Below the pieces are notes generated by a model. The model saw only the letters and a program-made list of their open reading frames with translations. It did not search any database and was not told where the DNA came from. A stretch of DNA of 32,478 nt from positions 21,145 through 53,622 of the forward strand of contig NWUY0300017133.1 in NCBI GenBank assembly GCA_004151065.3. Reading direction: 5' to 3'. This document shows positions 21,111 to 31,210 of this stretch, piece by piece (positions within the stretch are counted from its first letter, which is position 1; every line of letters begins with the position of its first letter). A program made the position numbers and the translations under genes. The DNA is from Larix sibirica (Eukaryota > Streptophyta > Pinopsida > Pinales > Pinaceae).

Positions 21111-22344
21111 CTCTCCTAGAGAACATCGTAGGGCTTGCTCTGTTGAGGTTATGGTGTCAAGGGTTACTCGTGGTTATCTTTCATGCTTAGGGGTCATAGA
21201 TACTCAAAAAAAGTTCACAAGGGGTCACACTCTTAGTTTCCTACTCTTAAAGCTTTTAATAAATAGGGATTCCTAACATAATTTTACTAGGTTAAGAGTG
21301 AATCAAAGTTTGTTTTTATCCTCATTCTTAGGCTAGTAGATTCAACATGTGTTTGTGTGTAATATATATCCTATGCTTACAATTGCATACATTCTCGAAA
21401 TCATTGTGCCAATGATATGTGTTTTAACATTTCCCCGTCCATATACTAAGTCTTGTTGTAATTGTATTGGGTTCAACCATACATATCAATAATAAACCAT
21501 GCATATGCATATGAAAAATTAATTCATTTCCTACTACTACCATGAAAACAAAGAAGAGGGGAGAAGAAGAGAAGACACATCCTATAGAGGTCCAAGGAAA
21601 TAAGTGCCAAATCTCCTTTCCTCACATGTCACTAATTGTAATGCGCTCCACCTAGGGTTTTCATATTTTCTTGTGTTGATTCAGACTTGTACTAGGTCAC
21701 ATGCATTTCACCCAAAATATACGTGAGTATGTCCTCAACACATCTGCCAGCTCACCAAATTGCACCAAAAGGAAAGGTGGTTTGAGTATCGGAAGGCTTT
21801 GCTTAATATATTATAACACCAAATTGGACTCTAGTTGCCTTATATTTACCACTAATTAGATGCCAAAACATATCGTCTCCCTGTGATAACTCAACAAACA
21901 TTATAGGAGACCAAGGGTGCATGATCTTGCACTCTAAACAATATGATGGGATAGCCCCCGGGATGCTATTTACCCTAACAATAATAATGCATGCACATGA
22001 TAAAATAAAAGTAAAGCACTTAAAAAGATATATTCATAAATGCAATAATCAATTAATCGCATTTAGTTATCTTTAGAGAACAACTTGTTCACCCTTGCTA
22101 ACATGTACTCGACATATAAATTAGTAATTAATGTGTATCACATTCGCATATTCACTAACCTAAATACAAAATCTTCGACAAAATTAGACATACCCAATGA
22201 CAAAATTTAAATCAAAAGTACTTTATAAAGTATAACATGTTGGTAGTGAATAAGGGGGCAGAGTTCCAATTTTTCCACATGCCTTTGGGTTTTGGGCATT
22301 ATGAACAAATTTATCTAAATTTAAAATCCACAACCCAAAGCTGG
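21111..22344. other. Spacer, nothing recognised
   Basis: No coding frame of substance on either strand. I looked for an LTR end (TG...CA) and a primer-binding site belonging to the gag relic and found none that I can support. The left edge of LINE-1C lies somewhere near 22260-22390. Confidence 0.5.
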
Positions 22345-24381
22345 CCAGTCTCCTATCATCCCACACTGCATTTTATTCTGGAGCACAAAATGAATGATAT
22401 TTTGCGGATGGAGATCTCTGCAATTTTCAATTACAAGATCAAAGCTTTAGTGGATGGTACTTTGTATTTGGGATATTTTCTAAAACCAAACGCTTATAAT
22501 AAACATGATTGGTCCTGGTTATTAAAACGTTTTGATAAGAGGTTTCACAAATGGTGCTGGAGGTGGATATTTATTGGCGGTCGGTTAATATTGGTGAAAT
22601 CCGTCCTTCAGAATTTGGGACTGTTCTGGCTATCATTGTGCAAGTTTCCGATGTCCATCCTGTCAAACATGAGGAGGAAAATGCAAAATTTCATTTGGTC
22701 AAGCTAGAAATCTCATAAGTTACACTTGGCGGATTGGAGGAAGATGGCCACTCCTTATCAGTGGGGTGGCTGGTCCATAAAGAATATTCATTACTTCTCT
22801 TTAGCATTACTGTCAAAGAGTCTTTGGAGGGCATTGATTGTTGAGGGGTCGTGGGGCGAGGTGATCATTGATAAATACCTTAATGGTCAGACGGTCCAGA
22901 TGTGGCTCAGAGCAAGGAACCATAAATTGAAAGGAGTATCCAATTTCTGGGTAGGTCTATCCTCGCCTTTACACATTATGGCGGACTGGATTGGGTGGAT
23001 ACCGGAGAAAGGAAGATCGATTCAGTTGGGATTAGATCCGATTATTGGTGGCCCAACAAAATACAAACTCTCTTTTGAACTAATTGCTTCACTCAGAGCT
23101 TGGGGCTATCTCTCCCTATATCATGCAGGCACATTGAATTTCACAAACTCCCCATTTCAAGCATGGGTTTCCGTTGATCAACTTGGTCTGCAGGGGTTAT
23201 TGGCTGCGGAATGGGAAGGTTACGTCCGTGATATGCAAAAGGGAAGTATCCATATCACTATGGGTGTGGACAGGCTTGCTTGGTCGCGGAACACTTCCAT
23301 GGGGATTCTGACAGGGAGATCGGCATATGAGACTTTCTTTCCAACCGAGACACCTTTTGCTTGGTGGCATGGCTTACTGTGACGTTGGCACATTCCGTTA
23401 AAAGTAAAAGTATTCATGTGGTTGGCTTTGGAGGGTAAGCTCCTTTTTTGGTATAATTTGCCAAAACGTGGGTTTATTGGGCCTAGTATTTGTTGTTTAT
23501 GTAATCGGACGGAAGATGGGGACTTGCATCTATTTTTTGATTGTGACTTCAGCACTCAGGTTTGGGCGGTGATCCCTCTTTCATAGGATGGCTTACCTTC
23601 TTGGATAGATCGGTCCCTGTCGGATATGTTACATGGTTGTCATAAGTTGAATCGCTATGCTGCTGAGTTGTTTTTCCTTGTGCTGTGGGAGATTTGGAAG
23701 GCGAGGAATCTCGCTATTTTTCAAGATAAACATATTAAGCCGAAATGGGTGGCGAGGAATGCGCTAGTGGATCAATCTGAAGTGGGGGGAATCGTGGCTG
23801 TAAATGATGATAAGATTCTTCCCATTTGCAGGGCCCCCTCTATTCTCACTTCGACGTTTTTTGGTAATTTTGATGGGGACTCGTAGGAGTCCGGATTACT
23901 TTGTGGAGCGGGTGGGGTCATTACATTAAACCACGACAATTTCATTAATCTATGGATGAATTTTGGGTCGGGGACTAATACCAAAAGTGAACTTTGTGCA
24001 CTTTGGATTATCCTATATTTTGCGAGTATCCGTAACCTGGAGCTGCGGTAGATTGCGGGTGATTGTCAAGTGGTAATCAACTGGATAAACCATATTGGGT
24101 GTATCACTGTCCTCGCGCTCTCTCCTTGGCTTCTCAAGATCAGATCTTTACAACATCTCTTTCAGGGTATCCAGTTTTTGCATGTCCCTCGTGCTAAGAA
24201 TGGTCATGCAGACTCTCTCTCAAGCGTGCTCTTCTTTCGTTGGAAGGTACTCTGTTTTTTGAACTTTGGGATGGCGATATTATTTGGGAAGCTGGCAGCA
24301 TCTACTTATTTTGATCCATGTTTTTTCTTATTGTGTGGGTGTGCGTTGTGCACTTTCCTTTTGGTGCTTCTTGGTTGGTGA
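22345..24381 (+). pseudogene. LINE-1C ORF2 C-terminal half: RT thumb, zf-RVT, RNase H
   Basis: The reading frame is continuous from the left edge to the terminal TGA at 24379-24381, with five in-frame stops (22705 TAG, 23380 TGA, 23584 TAG, 23884 TAG, 24049 TAG) and no frameshift. It holds LYLGYFLKPNAYNKHDWSWL and WRWIFIGGRLILVKSVLQ (end of reverse transcriptase), QWGGWSIKNIHYFSLALLSK, WHIPLKVKVFMWLALEG, then zf-RVT with CCLC-x8-HLFFDC (23491-23545). RNase H follows from about 23866, and all four acidic residues are recognisable: NFDGDS, KSELCALW, GDCQVVINW and GHADSLS. The final part after RNase H is hydrophobic (FFLLCGCALCTFLLVLLGW). The stops are all TAG or TGA, as expected from TGG, CAG or CGA by single transitions. 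Confidence 0.9.
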
Positions 24382-24636
24382 TCTTTCTACTTGTTGTTCA
24401 TTTTCTTGGTGAGTGTTTCTTGGGCTCATTTGGTTGGGCGGTTTCTTTTTCAATGTGGTTGGGGGCAGCATGTATTATGTGGGACTTTGTGTCTTGGCTC
24501 AGGGGTGTGAACGTCTTTTTCTTAGTCCGGTGGGACGGTCACTTGAGTTTCTTCCTCGTGCGGAGGGTTGTATTTTGGCACTATCTTTCTTATACTTGTC
24601 AATAAAGTATAGCTATTTTTCTGATTGAAAAAAAAA
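22345..24636 (+). mobile_element. LINE-1C, 5'-truncated L1-clade LINE
   Basis: A plus-strand copy containing only the C-terminal half of ORF2, a 3' untranslated segment (24382-24627) and an A-tail (24628-24636). 5' truncation is typical of incomplete reverse transcription. The 5' edge is uncertain because similarity to LINE-1D starts gradually between 22345 and 22390. No convincing target-site duplication was found; a weak candidate is AGAGTTCCAATTTTT at 22262 against AGAGTCCGTAATTTC after the tail. The tail hairpin is TTTTTC, loop TGATT, GAAAAA (24616-24632). Confidence 0.88.
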
Positions 24637-24651
24637 GAGTCCGTAATTTCT

Positions 24652-24826
24652 CATTTTTTTCCTTTCCTTTATTTTTTTAACATATTGGTGCTTCGTATTT
24701 AGGGCCAACAATTTTACTTTGTATGTTGTAAGTTCGATTCTCTTCCTTATGAGGGTTTTACCTGAGAATCGCTTCCAACAATTTCAATCAGAGGTGGTTT
24801 CTATTTAAAAAACAAAAAAAGAGAAT
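24652..24826 (+). mobile_element. Possible degenerate tRNA-type SINE
   Basis: A stretch starting after the LINE-1C tail has a good RNA polymerase III B-box-like sequence (GTTCGATTC at about 24732-24740) and ends in an interrupted A-run (about 24810-24826). A weak A-box-like TTGGTGCTTCG lies about 47 bp upstream of the B box. The flanks AGAGTCCGTAATTTC and AGAGAATCTGTCTTTC could be a worn target-site duplication. This is suggestive only. Confidence 0.3.
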
Positions 24827-24914
24827 CTGTCTTTCGAGCCTGTGATACTCCAACGCATGGAAGGGATCAGTGTAAGGATTGATTGATTTGTTTTGGGTTT
24901 TGTCTAAAACCACA

Positions 24915-24931
24915 ACTATTTGCACATTGGT
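24915..24931. repeat. Target-site duplication of LINE-1D, left copy
   Basis: ACTATTTGCACATTGGT matches ACTATTCGCACTTTGGT at 30586-30602 (15 of 17), which directly follows the A-tail of LINE-1D. Confidence 0.8.
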
Positions 24932-26257
24932 TTAGTTGAGCGTTTTGAATATGTTCGTCTGAGTCGCCCTGCAATTATTGAATGGATAACCAAGTTTTGG
25001 AAACCACTCATCAATTACGTCCCGAGGGTAATTATGTTGGTTAATGGATGGATCTATTTTCATTTCCTATCGAAGCAGTCCTTGCAGTTAGTTTTGTCCA
25101 GGTTTTGGGTTTATGGAATTGGACCTTTGGTGCTCCAAAGATGGAACTCCTCTTTCAACCCTTGGAAGGAAAAGTTGAATATGAGACATTTGTGGGTACT
25201 CTTACCAGGGCTTCCGCTCTTCTGCTGGAGCTTTCAGGCCTTTTTGGGGATAGCTAACTCCATTGGACGACTTATTTTGGTTGAAGAGGCAACCTTGATG
25301 GCTATTGACCGCAAATTCCCCAGAATGTTGGTGGAAATTGATTCTAAAGAGGGCCTCCCTATAGAGGTGGAGGTGTGCTGGGAAGAAGGCAGTTTTGTCC
25401 AACAACTTGATTATTGGCATGTACCTTTCAAATGTTTCAATTGCCTTGAGGTGGGACATTTAAGTCAGGACTGCATTGGGGATGGTCGGAGAAGGTCTGC
25501 GACTAGGTCAAGATCTCTCTCTAGATCGGAGTCCATGGAATTGGATCATTGCATCTCATTTCCTTTACCGATGGATGCCACATCTACAAAATATTTCCTT
25601 GGTAAGTTTCAAATATATCTTCCTCTGACACTCAAGTCCCTATCGATTGATGAAGTTTATTCTCTTTTGAATATTTTAGAAGGATTAGGGATGGGTGAGT
25701 CTCCAAACCCTAATTTTTCGGCACAAAGGTGCCTTTTCCCTACCTCAGAGGTTGAACAAGTTTCAAACCTCGTGTCTCCTGTCTTAGGCCCTATACTTGC
25801 TGCAGTTGAACCCCAGACCTCTTCGAAGCCTAATCTATCGGGGTTGTTGCCTAACCAGTCTAATGAACTCAACATTCACATCTCCTCGTCTTCGGTATTG
25901 GACAACACTCTACTTGTGTCCCCTCTCAGGTCACCCTTGGGGGAACTAGAGACACACCCACGGGGGACGACACTACTTTGTCCTAGGTTCCCTTGGAGAA
26001 AACACCCATCCCCATTTTTGGATCAGCTCCTCGGGTTCTGACTGTATCACTCCTATTGGCTTGATACGACTTCCGAATGTAACCATTAGGAAGAACATGA
26101 AAAATCTAAAAGATCAGACTCAACCCCCTCTGAGAATGTTGGAAAATGGGTCAACCCTAAGGCGTCAAACATGACTTCTATCTCTTCTGCGTTGGATTAT
26201 ACTTGTTCTCTTAGGCCTCTTAGAGCAGATGCATGCCTTCCATCGGTTTCTAAATGA
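24932..26257 (+). pseudogene. LINE-1D ORF1 (5'-truncated): DUF4283-like protein with intact CCHC knuckle
   Basis: One frame runs from the truncation point to a TGA at 26255-26257, with two internal stops (TGA 26039-26041 and TAG 26087-26089). Upstream the frame is open through the target-site duplication from a non-ATG codon at 24920, so the true start is missing. Recognisable order: RPAIIEWITKFWKPLINY, GWIYFHFLSKQS, LVLQRWNSSFNPWKEKLN, LWVLLPGLPLFCW, AFLGIANSIGRLI, ATLMAIDRKFPRMLVEID (DUF4283 core and following region), QQLDYWHVPFKC, then a complete CCHC knuckle CFNCLEVGHLSQDC (25433-25474) and an Arg/Ser stretch (RRRSATRSRSLSRSES). The remainder is proline/serine-rich and probably disordered. 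The protein would coat element RNA. The last codons overlap the ORF2 start. Confidence 0.87.
26254..26257 (+). other. ORF1 stop / ORF2 start overlap (ATGA) in LINE-1D
   Basis: The ORF1 frame ends ...TCT-AAA-TGA with TGA at 26255-26257. The ORF2 ATG is at 26254-26256 and is followed by the conserved endonuclease start (IVLSLNIRGL). The phase of the ORF1 stop is exactly that of the 24932 frame. A stop/start overlap fits termination-reinitiation as the way ORF2 is translated. Confidence 0.82.
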
Positions 26258-27491
26258 TTGTATTGTCTTTAAACATAAGGGGGCTCGACAACCATCCTAA
26301 AAGGGATGCCTTAAGAAGAATTCTTGACCAAATCCACCCAGATGTAGTCATGTTTCAGGAAACTATGTTAACCGGAGTTACGACTTGCGACATCATTCTT
26401 AAATTGAGACCCGGATGGATTTATTGTGGGATTGATGCCAAAGGATTATATGGGGGACTATTAGTTGCTTGGAATCCCCGAGTCACTGAATTTACCCCAT
26501 TTGAAACCTGTGCAGGCATCAAAATTGAAGGTAAGGTGCGACGTATTGACCAGGGTTTCAATATCATTAACACCTATGGTTGCTACTCTGATCGACAGAC
26601 CTTTTGGGATCGTGTTTGAGGGCGTCATTTGTTAGCCGAGCCTAACCTTATTCTTGGTGGAGACTTAAACCTGACCATGTCAGAAGTGGAGGTATGGGGA
26701 TCGAAAAATGTCTCGGATACTCTGAATTTATACTTCAAAGATCTATTTGCGGAAGCAAGGCTGATTGATATTGTTCCTACTGCACTAGTTCTGACCTGGT
26801 CTAATGGAAGAGTTGGAAAGACTGGGGTAGCGAAGCGACTCGATCACTTTCTTATGAGTGAGCAACTGGTTTCTGAATTGGGAAGGTATAGAACCTGGAG
26901 TACTCCTACTGGCATCTCAGACCATAAGGCGATTATCCTGGAGATTGATTTCGAAGTAAAAAAGTACCTCTTTCCTTTTAAATTTAATAGCACTTGGCTT
27001 GAAGATCCATACTTCTGTGCATTTGTCAAAGAACAATGGGCTAGTTTTTCACAACTGGAGCATCACTCCCCATCCCAATTATTGTTGAACAAACTTCATC
27101 TGTTGCGGATGGAAGTAAACAAATGGGATAGAGCAAAGAAACAGGAGTTGAATAACGATCTCTGTATTATTGAGGATCAGCTTTGGACATTGGGAGATGA
27201 CATCGAGGATGATTTATTCTCGTCTAGCAGAAAGGTGAAGGTGTTGGAACTTGAACACATGAAAGAACCAATACTCAAGCAACAAGAAAATTGTGGAGGG
27301 GGACCAGAACACAAATTTTTTTCATCGGCTTGCTTCTCAGCGGCGTAACATAAACACTATCTGGGAGATATGGGGCGTAGATGGCTCTGTGGTGAGGGAG
27401 GAGGAGAAAATTAGAAACTCTGTTGTTTGTTACTTTAAGGACATCTACAAACAACCGGTATCAAACAATCCGGAGGATCATTAAACTCTTT

Positions 27492-27591
27492 CCTAAAAAA
27501 AATTCTGATGCCGACGCAGTAGAGATTGGTAAAGAGATAACCCTAAAAAAATTTCTGATGCCGACGGAGTAGAGATTGGTAAAGAGATAAC
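27492..27591 (+). repeat. 50-bp tandem duplication inside LINE-1D ORF2
   Basis: CCTAAAAAAA followed by TTCTGATGCCGACG and AGAGATTGGTAAAGAGATAA occurs at 27492-27540 and 27542-27590, exact period 50, with two or three mismatches. Fifty is not a multiple of three, so it breaks the frame between the endonuclease and reverse transcriptase. Confidence 0.9.
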
Positions 27592-30355
27592 CCTCAAAGA
27601 GATTAAAGGTGTTATGTCAAATTTTATCAAAGAGAAGAGCCTGAGACCCTACGGGTGGACCGTCGAGTTCTTTCTGCACTTTGAGATTTTTGGGTTGGAC
27701 ATCCTTAAGGCCATGGAAGAGATACGTCTGAAGGCACTCAGGCCGACAAAGCTAAATACAGCTTATTTAACTTTCACTGCTAAGAAAGACCTTCCGGTTG
27801 ATTTCGACGATTATCGTCCGATTTCATTAGGTAATCTTCTCTACAAAGTTATCACAAAGATAATTGCCAACATAATCAAGTCGATTCTAGCCAAGTTTAT
27901 CTCACTGGAGCAATTTGGCTTTCTTCACAACAGGCAAATTCTTGACGCTGTTGGAATATCCCATAAATGACTTCATTCTATTAAAGTTCGGAATATACAA
28001 GCCTTGATCTTGAAACTGGATCTTAACAAGGCTTACCACAGAGTTGATTGGACCTTTCTGCGATTGGTTTTGCTACAGATTGGGATTCCAGTTGACACGA
28101 CAAATTGGATTATGGCGTGCGTCACTACCCCTACTTTTGTTGTTCTGGTAAATGGTGCTCCTACCCATTTCTTCTCTATTAGTCGGGGTATTAGACAAGG
28201 TTTTCCTTTATCCCCTCTTCTCTTCATTTTAATTATTGAGGGGCTCAGTCGATTGATTGGTGAAGCTATGAATAAAAGGAATATCAGATGAGTAAATATC
28301 ACAAGAGATTGTGCCATCACACATCTCTTCTTTGTAGATGATGTTTTGATCTTTGGGGAAGCCTCAACGAGGGAATGGAGGGCTTTGAAGGAGATATTTG
28401 AGGTTCTCTGCAATGCCTTAGGTATGAAAATTAATACTCAGAAATATGAATTTTTATTTAATTTCTCTGACCCCTTGATTCTTGTAGAGATTGGAAACCT
28501 TTTCCCCTATAGAATGAATAACCCGAAGGAAGGTTTTCGATACTTGGGGTTTTACTTGAAGCCCAATAATTATCATGTTCAGGATTGGCGATGGCTGCTG
28601 CAAAAAATCGATCGGAGGATTAATAATTGGGTCTATCGATGGCTGTCTCTCAGCGGTAGACTTGTGTTGGCACAAGCCGTACTCTTGTGTCTGGGATTGA
28701 TGAAACTTCCAGCGTCTATTATGAATGCCATTAGGAAGAAAATCATACACTTTATCTGGGCTGACAAAACATAATCGAATAAATATCATCTTTCGAGTTG
28801 GGAAAGTATCTCATGGCCTAAGAAACTTGGTAGCTGGGGCCTTTTACACCTTGATAGTTTCTCTATGGCGATGAAGACTAAGAGCTTGTGGCAGGCATTA
28901 ACTGAGGGTGGGTTGTGGAGCTGTGTCATTCGTATGAAATATCTCAGAACCACCTCGTCGGTCATTTGGAGCAGAAATCCGGTCCTCAGTATTCAGAATG
29001 CGTCCTTGGTCTGGAGAAGCATCATTTCGTCCTTTCCTTGTATCTCAGAATTCCTTAGTTGGCAGATTGGTAATGGCCTAAGAGTTTACATTGGTATTGA
29101 TGCTTTTGTTGGAGCTTAGGATAACTTTGGGCTCTCAATTCGGCTTTTTGAATGGATACACAGAAATCACCTTTTTGTCTTAGCTCAAATATATAAGGGG
29201 GGGATTATCCTTCATGGATGTCGGTCGAAGACATGGGTTTGACAGGAAACCTTGCCTTAGAATGGTCTTCTTATATAAAAACCTTGATTTTGTTGGGTGT
29301 CACACTCGGTCTTGAGCAGGACCGACTTGTGTGGGATAGACCATGCTCCAATGTCTCTCTGACAGTTAAACAGGTTTATATCGAAATTCTGAAGAAAGAG
29401 AAGCCACCTATTACAAACTGGTGGAATAACCTTATCTGGCATTGGAATCTCCCTTCGAAACTGAGATGTTTTACTTGGCTCTGTCTTAAGGACAAAATCC
29501 TCACCTGGAAAAATTTGACGAAGAGGGGCTTCCAAGGACCTAATATGTGCATTCTGTGCAAAATGGATGAGGAGGATACTACGCATCTTTTTGTGCATTG
29601 CTCTTTCACTATGAAGATCTGGTCGGAGCTACAACGGTTTTTGGATTTTCGTGCAGATTGGGTGGGGTTTTACCTGGAGGATTGCTTCTATCGCTGGATT
29701 CAGTTGAATCTAACACTTAAAACTCTTCCTATTTTTGTCATTTGGGAAGTGTGGAGGAGCAGGAATAGAACATTATTTAAATCGGCTCAGCCTTCCGTGT
29801 TTCACATCTGTAGAAAAGTCATTGCATATCTGTCTGATTACCCCTCCTGCAGGATGAAGAAGTCACTCAGAAATCCTTCTCCTCCTACATTTGATTTTAT
29901 AGGCCCTGTCGGTTTCTTTGACGGAGGATCGAAGAACTCTATCTGTGGAGCAGCTATGCTGTTATACATTAAAATTGATCATAAAATATTGCTTAAGATG
30001 GGGTGGGTCCAGGAAGTAATACTAGATCCGAGCTACTCTCACTCTGGGCTCTGCTCCGATTTGCACTTTTGAGAGGGATACCATGCTTCCTTGTTTACGA
30101 AGACTCAAAAGCCATTATAAATTGGGCCTCAGGATAACATGACATTCAGTCCATCCATTTAACTCATTGGTTTCAGAATACTCGAGCCCTCATCGACAAT
30201 TTGAAGTTGTTTCCTTTTGGCATATCTTTAGGAAATATAATTCAGCTGCTGACAGATTATCTAAGGTGGCCATTGGGTCTATGGATGGCTATTTACATTT
30301 TGAGGAATGGATTGCTGATAGTATGGTGGATCATGGCATCAGATTTCTTCTCTAG

Positions 30356-30585
30356 GATACCCATTTGACCTTGCTCGCTGTTAGGAATTCTACCATTTTT
30401 TATTTGTATATGATGCTCTTGAAACATTTGGAATTTTGTACTTGGAATTCTGCCATTTTTTATTTGTATATGATGCTCTTGAAACATTTGGAATTTTGTA
30501 CTTGGAGATATGTTACACATGTTGTTTAGTTTGAGTTCCGTTGCTTATAATATCAAGTTATAGTTTTTTTTCACTGAAAAAAAAA
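30356..30585 (+). other. LINE-1D 3' untranslated region with 60-bp tandem duplication and tail hairpin
   Basis: Two 60-bp units (30384-30443 and 30444-30503), both starting GGAATTCT and ending GGAATTTTGTACTT, differ at one position. Downstream are AATATCAAG (30549-30557) and a hairpin: TTTTTTTTC (30564-30572), loop ACT, GAAAAAAAA (30576-30584), in which the A-tail forms the right arm. Confidence 0.88.
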
Positions 30586-30602
30586 ACTATTCGCACTTTG
30601 GT
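30586..30602. repeat. Target-site duplication of LINE-1D, right copy
   Basis: ACTATTCGCACTTTGGT, 15 of 17 identical to 24915-24931, directly after the A-tail. Confidence 0.8.
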
Positions 30603-31193
30603 GGTTGGAATCCGATAACTCAATTTTGGCAGAGTTCTCATCGATCCAGAACTTTGATCAATTTTTCAAGCATCTGGGTCGGTTTAGAATGGGCCAAGAC
30701 CACAGGGGAAGATTTCCTTTATGAAACTCTGCCACCACACCCTTGGAACTCTGCCCCCACTTGCAATTTCGTCGTCGGATTTATAAAAGAACTCTGCCAG
30801 AAAAAACAACCAGAAAAAAGGCAAAACGTTGTGGTTTTAAACTACTTCTTTGTTTTGTATTGTGGTTGTCTTTATTCTTCGGAGAGCAGCTATGCTATTG
30901 AGCTCCTACATTGGGAATTTCCATATTGTCTAGGTTAATTTCTTCAACACTGTTCTCTGTAAATCTCTTCATTTTTTCCGCTAGGCAATAGGGATTTTTT
31001 TGTCTGTCCTAAAGAAGATATCTGTATTTTCTAGATCTTGCACTGCCATTGAAGCTGCCATCGCATGATTGTAATGTATGGAGCTTGAGCTTTTACCCAG
31101 ACCGGTCTCGATGATCCATCTATGGAATGGAAGTTTAAAATTATGGTAGATTTTCAATGCCCACACCTATCCATTTATTTCAAACACATTAGT
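30603..31193. other. Unassigned stretch, more GC-rich than the other spacers
   Basis: A 94-codon plus-strand frame (30654-30938) and a 61-codon minus-strand frame (31166-30981) are open, but neither shows a domain I recognise. The motif ACTCTGCC recurs several times between 30725 and 30800. It could be host sequence or an old unrecognised element. Confidence 0.4.
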
Positions 31194-31195
31194 AT

Positions 31196-31210
31196 ATATT
31201 AGGTTGGCTT
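31196..31210. repeat. Target-site duplication of LINE-1E, left copy
   Basis: ATATTAGGTTGGCTT pairs with ATATTAAATTGGCTT at 31434-31448; 13 of 15 match and the two differences are G/A transitions. Confidence 0.7.

Larger units (their letters stand above)
26254..30355 (+). pseudogene. LINE-1D ORF2: endonuclease, reverse transcriptase, zf-RVT, RNase H
   Basis: Endonuclease (26254-26950): SLNIRG, MFQETM, GGDLNLT and ISDHKAI are present, with one TGA at 26617. A frameshift near 27290 precedes DQNTNFFHRLASQRRN. Reverse transcriptase (27614-28480): YRPISLGNLLYKVITK, LKLDLNKAYHRVDWTFL, GIRQGFPLSPLLFIL and LFFVDDVLIF at about 28325-28354, so motif A Asp and both Asp of the box are intact. Then RYLGFYLKPNNYHVQDWRWL, a stop near 28772, KKLGSWGLLHLDSF and a stop at 29117. 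After a frameshift comes zf-RVT (CILCKMDEEDTTHLFVHC). RNase H keeps all four acidic residues (GFFDGGS, RSELLSLW, YEDSKAIINW, AADRLSK) across a frameshift near 30020 and a stop near 30136. A 50-bp tandem duplication disrupts the linker at 27492-27591. Not translatable in full. Confidence 0.92.
24932..30585 (+). mobile_element. LINE-1D, L1-clade LINE truncated inside ORF1
   Basis: A plus-strand copy of about 5.65 kb with most of ORF1 (24932-26257), ORF2 (26254-30355), a short 3' untranslated part and an A-tail (30577-30585/6). The 17-bp target-site duplication has two mismatches, so the insertion is old. The left boundary falls inside the ORF1 coding sequence: no 5' leader is present and the first codons of the open frame are target-site sequence. 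It retains more complete motifs than LINE-1A or 1B and serves as the internal reference for the family. Confidence 0.92.

Noticed and set aside
21111-22344. 5' LTR and primer-binding site for the gag relic
   Set aside because: No TGGTATCAGAGC-like or tRNA-Met-complementary sequence in the needed orientation, and no repeated LTR-like pair, could be seen.
24932-26041. Intact 370-codon zinc-knuckle host protein
   Set aside because: The open frame starts at a non-ATG codon inside the target-site duplication, continues in phase past its stop to the ORF2 start, and matches LINE ORF1 organisation.
30654-30938. 94-codon frame after LINE-1D as a possible host gene
   Set aside because: No recognised domain, no supporting splice or promoter features, and length within chance for this more GC-rich stretch.
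31035-31058. 24-bp inverted near-match (22 of 24) to 32000-32023 inside LINE-1F
   Set aside because: Similarity does not extend in either direction and the surrounding frames differ. It is too short to claim a second minus-strand LINE fragment.
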